From positions 62,001-126,000 of the forward strand of contig NZ_JAFIEU010000042.1 of NCBI RefSeq assembly GCF_020832325.1: a stretch of DNA of 64,000 nt. The letters are read 5' to 3'. Shown here piece after piece: positions 63,055-64,000 of this stretch (position 1 is the stretch's first letter; each line of letters opens with the position of its first letter). The translations under genes and the position numbers were made by a program. The stretch comes from Lunatimonas sp. Its GTDB lineage: Bacteria > Bacteroidota > Bacteroidia > Cytophagales > Cyclobacteriaceae. The notes under the pieces were generated by a model, which saw nothing but the letters and a program-made list of their open reading frames with translations, was not told the DNA's origin and searched no databases.

Positions 63055-63582
63055 CTAAACCTCAACACTAGTCTCCTGCGCCACTCTACCATCAATACTC
63101 GTACCAGGGGCAATCTCTGCATTTTTCCCCTTCTTGGTAAGGAAGAGAATACAAACCAACACACCTAGCAAAATGGCTGCGGTTTGTCTGTCTTCTCCCT
63201 CTTCAAAAATCCTAGTGCTTGTAAGCCTAACTTCAGAACCATCAACCGCCTGAACGGATTTCACTTCTACTTCCACAGATCCCTCTTTCCCGAGTCCCTT
63301 AGCTTTCTGTACCCGGACTACTTGCCCTCTGGCAGGTGCACCACGTCTAATCACCGTTTGCCCACCAACCTTCACATCATCTCTGACGAAAAAATCGATC
63401 GTTTGACCTACTGTCAGGTTTGCTGAAGATATCCCGCTAGAATTTTCAAGGGTAACAACTGTTCCTGCCGGAATTTTGACAGTTTCATAACTTCTGGGGA
63501 TAAATGACATATTCAGAATTGAAAATGCCAAGAAGAAGCAAACAACTTTAATTCCCTGATTTTTTTTTAGATTTTTAATCAT
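63055..63582 (-). CDS. hypothetical exported protein with C-terminal membrane segment
   Basis: A 175-residue protein of no family I can name. Residues 10-28 are a signal peptide or anchor (IKVVCFFLAFSILNMSFIP). The middle is a beta-barrel-like domain (VKIPAGTVVTLENSSGISSANLTVGQTIDFFVRDDVKVGGQTVIRRGAPARGQVV) similar in feel to short beta-domains that set 'IPAGT' and 'GQ' repeats in Bacteroidota surface proteins. A hydrophobic stretch (TAAILLGVLVCILFLT) and a charged tail follow. It is followed by a terminator. The gene at 63607 lies 24 bases upstream on the same strand. Confidence 0.6.
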   Translation of the reverse strand: MIKNLKKNQGIKVVCFFLAFSILNMSFIPRSYETVKIPAGTVVTLENSSGISSANLTVGQTIDFFVRDDVKVGGQTVIRRGAPARGQVVRVQKAKGLGKEGSVEVEVKSVQAVDGSEVRLTSTRIFEEGEDRQTAAILLGVLVCILFLTKKGKNAEIAPGTSIDGRVAQETSVEV

Positions 63583-63606
63583 TTTGTTTTAAAATTTAGA
63601 TAGTAA

Positions 63607-64000
63607 CTAATTAAAAGAATATTTCATTTTTGATTTTAAATTATTTTTCTTGAATTCATTTTTTCTTTTGGCTGCTTTAACACCACCTGAAATGGAGCCA
63701 CTGTAAAAAGTGAGAGCGAATATACCTGACAGGACTCCAACCCCCTTATTGCCAACATCAAAACTTGTATAGGCTGCGTAGCCGAGCAAACCAGTAAGAA
63801 TAGCCGCAGAAAAACCTGTCACTGTATGTCCCGAATACAAATAGCCTCCCCCTGGGAAAATACCTAATAACCCGGCAACTGCTGGACTTAAAAAGCTCAA
63901 ATCAGTCAATTCATTGATTATTTGAGTATTATAATGCACATAATCAACATAGGCGTAATCAGCAGTGATATTGCCATACGATCTCAAAGCCGCTTTATAA
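63607..64000 (-). CDS. hypothetical membrane protein, 5' end outside window
   Basis: The frame is open to the window end; the TTG at 63987 is inside a longer reading frame. The visible part has a conserved-looking motif SPAVAGLLGIFPGGGYLYSGHTVTGFSAAILTG, with a proline-glycine turn between helices (P-G-G-G-Y-x-Y-x-G) seen in DUF5683-like and related Bacteroidota membrane proteins, then a second pair of helices (YAAYTSFDVGNKGVGVLSGIFALTFYSGSISGG) and a basic tail. Role unknown; an envelope protein is likely. It is probably co-transcribed with the gene at 63055. Confidence 0.6.
   Translation of the reverse strand, partial: YKAALRSYGNITADYAYVDYVHYNTQIINELTDLSFLSPAVAGLLGIFPGGGYLYSGHTVTGFSAAILTGLLGYAAYTSFDVGNKGVGVLSGIFALTFYSGSISGGVKAAKRKNEFKKNNLKSKMKYSFN

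Noticed and set aside
1-64000. tRNA, rRNA, prophage, insertion sequence or integron
   Set aside because: No cloverleaf-like sequence, ribosomal RNA block, transposase, integrase or phage structural gene could be recognised.

Overview
The window looks like chromosomal DNA of a marine or saline-type member of the Bacteroidota, probably order Cytophagales (a Cyclobacteriaceae-like organism; this assignment is inference). Support comes from the ribosomal order rplM-rpsI-rpsB-tsf, many lipoproteins, promoters of the Bacteroidota type (TTG, about 20 bases, TAnnTTTG), weak Shine-Dalgarno signals, and families common in this phylum (DUF4221-like, DUF2805/TIGR03643, PVC-type heme proteins, Gfo/Idh with DUF1080). 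I saw no rRNA, tRNA, CRISPR array, prophage or intact insertion sequence.

Layout. 1-2130: end of an envelope O-acyltransferase pair (MBOAT plus SGNH-like partner). 2267-4898: a secreted propeller-like protein and an RluA-type pseudouridine synthase. 5002-7786: ribosomal proteins L13, S9, S2 and EF-Ts with promoter, internal hairpin and terminator. 7824-13429 (minus): cyclophilin, S9 peptidase, glycerate kinase and an alanine/glycine symporter. 13486-15835: proline synthesis (proB, proA). 16045-18905: a DUF1905/YdeI-like protein, then DUF2891 coupled to an unusual Nramp-like transporter. 18906-19670: a gene-poor stretch with a terminator and diverged repeats. 19671-26072: sulfurtransferase, a 5'-truncated DUF4221-like gene, and a three-gene set (heme protein, TIM-barrel protein, SDR dehydrogenase) that looks like sugar or polyol oxidation. 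26169-31483 (minus): a huge soluble multi-PAS sensor kinase and a GntP permease.

31893-41432 is mostly minus: a CDGSH protein, two tandem lipoprotein esterases, DUF2805, the agmatine-to-putrescine pair, an acyltransferase, a DUF1080 plus Gfo/Idh pair for keto-sugar handling, and an acyl-ACP desaturase. 41615-49767: SMP-30-like lipoprotein, M1 peptidase with GNAT, ketoglutarate-semialdehyde-type dehydrogenase with a GH9 glycosidase, an unknown lipoprotein and a CBS/HEPN-like protein. 49813-54027: M23 peptidase, DJ-1 protein, a membrane-tethered HTH protein and a lipoprotein hydrolase. 54103-60991: a choline-to-glycine-betaine locus (BCCT transporter, betA, betB, sodium symporter), the clearest osmoprotection signal. 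61133-64000: a cluster of mini-hairpin repeats, a RES/Xre toxin-antitoxin pair, and small membrane proteins of unknown role running off the end.

The most unusual items are the sodium symporter whose reading frame begins with ATC directly after the betB stop, the Nramp-like protein lacking the family's metal ligands and coupled to DUF2891, the CBS/HEPN-like fusion, and the mini-hairpin cluster. I did not find a clearly new multi-gene defence or mobile system.
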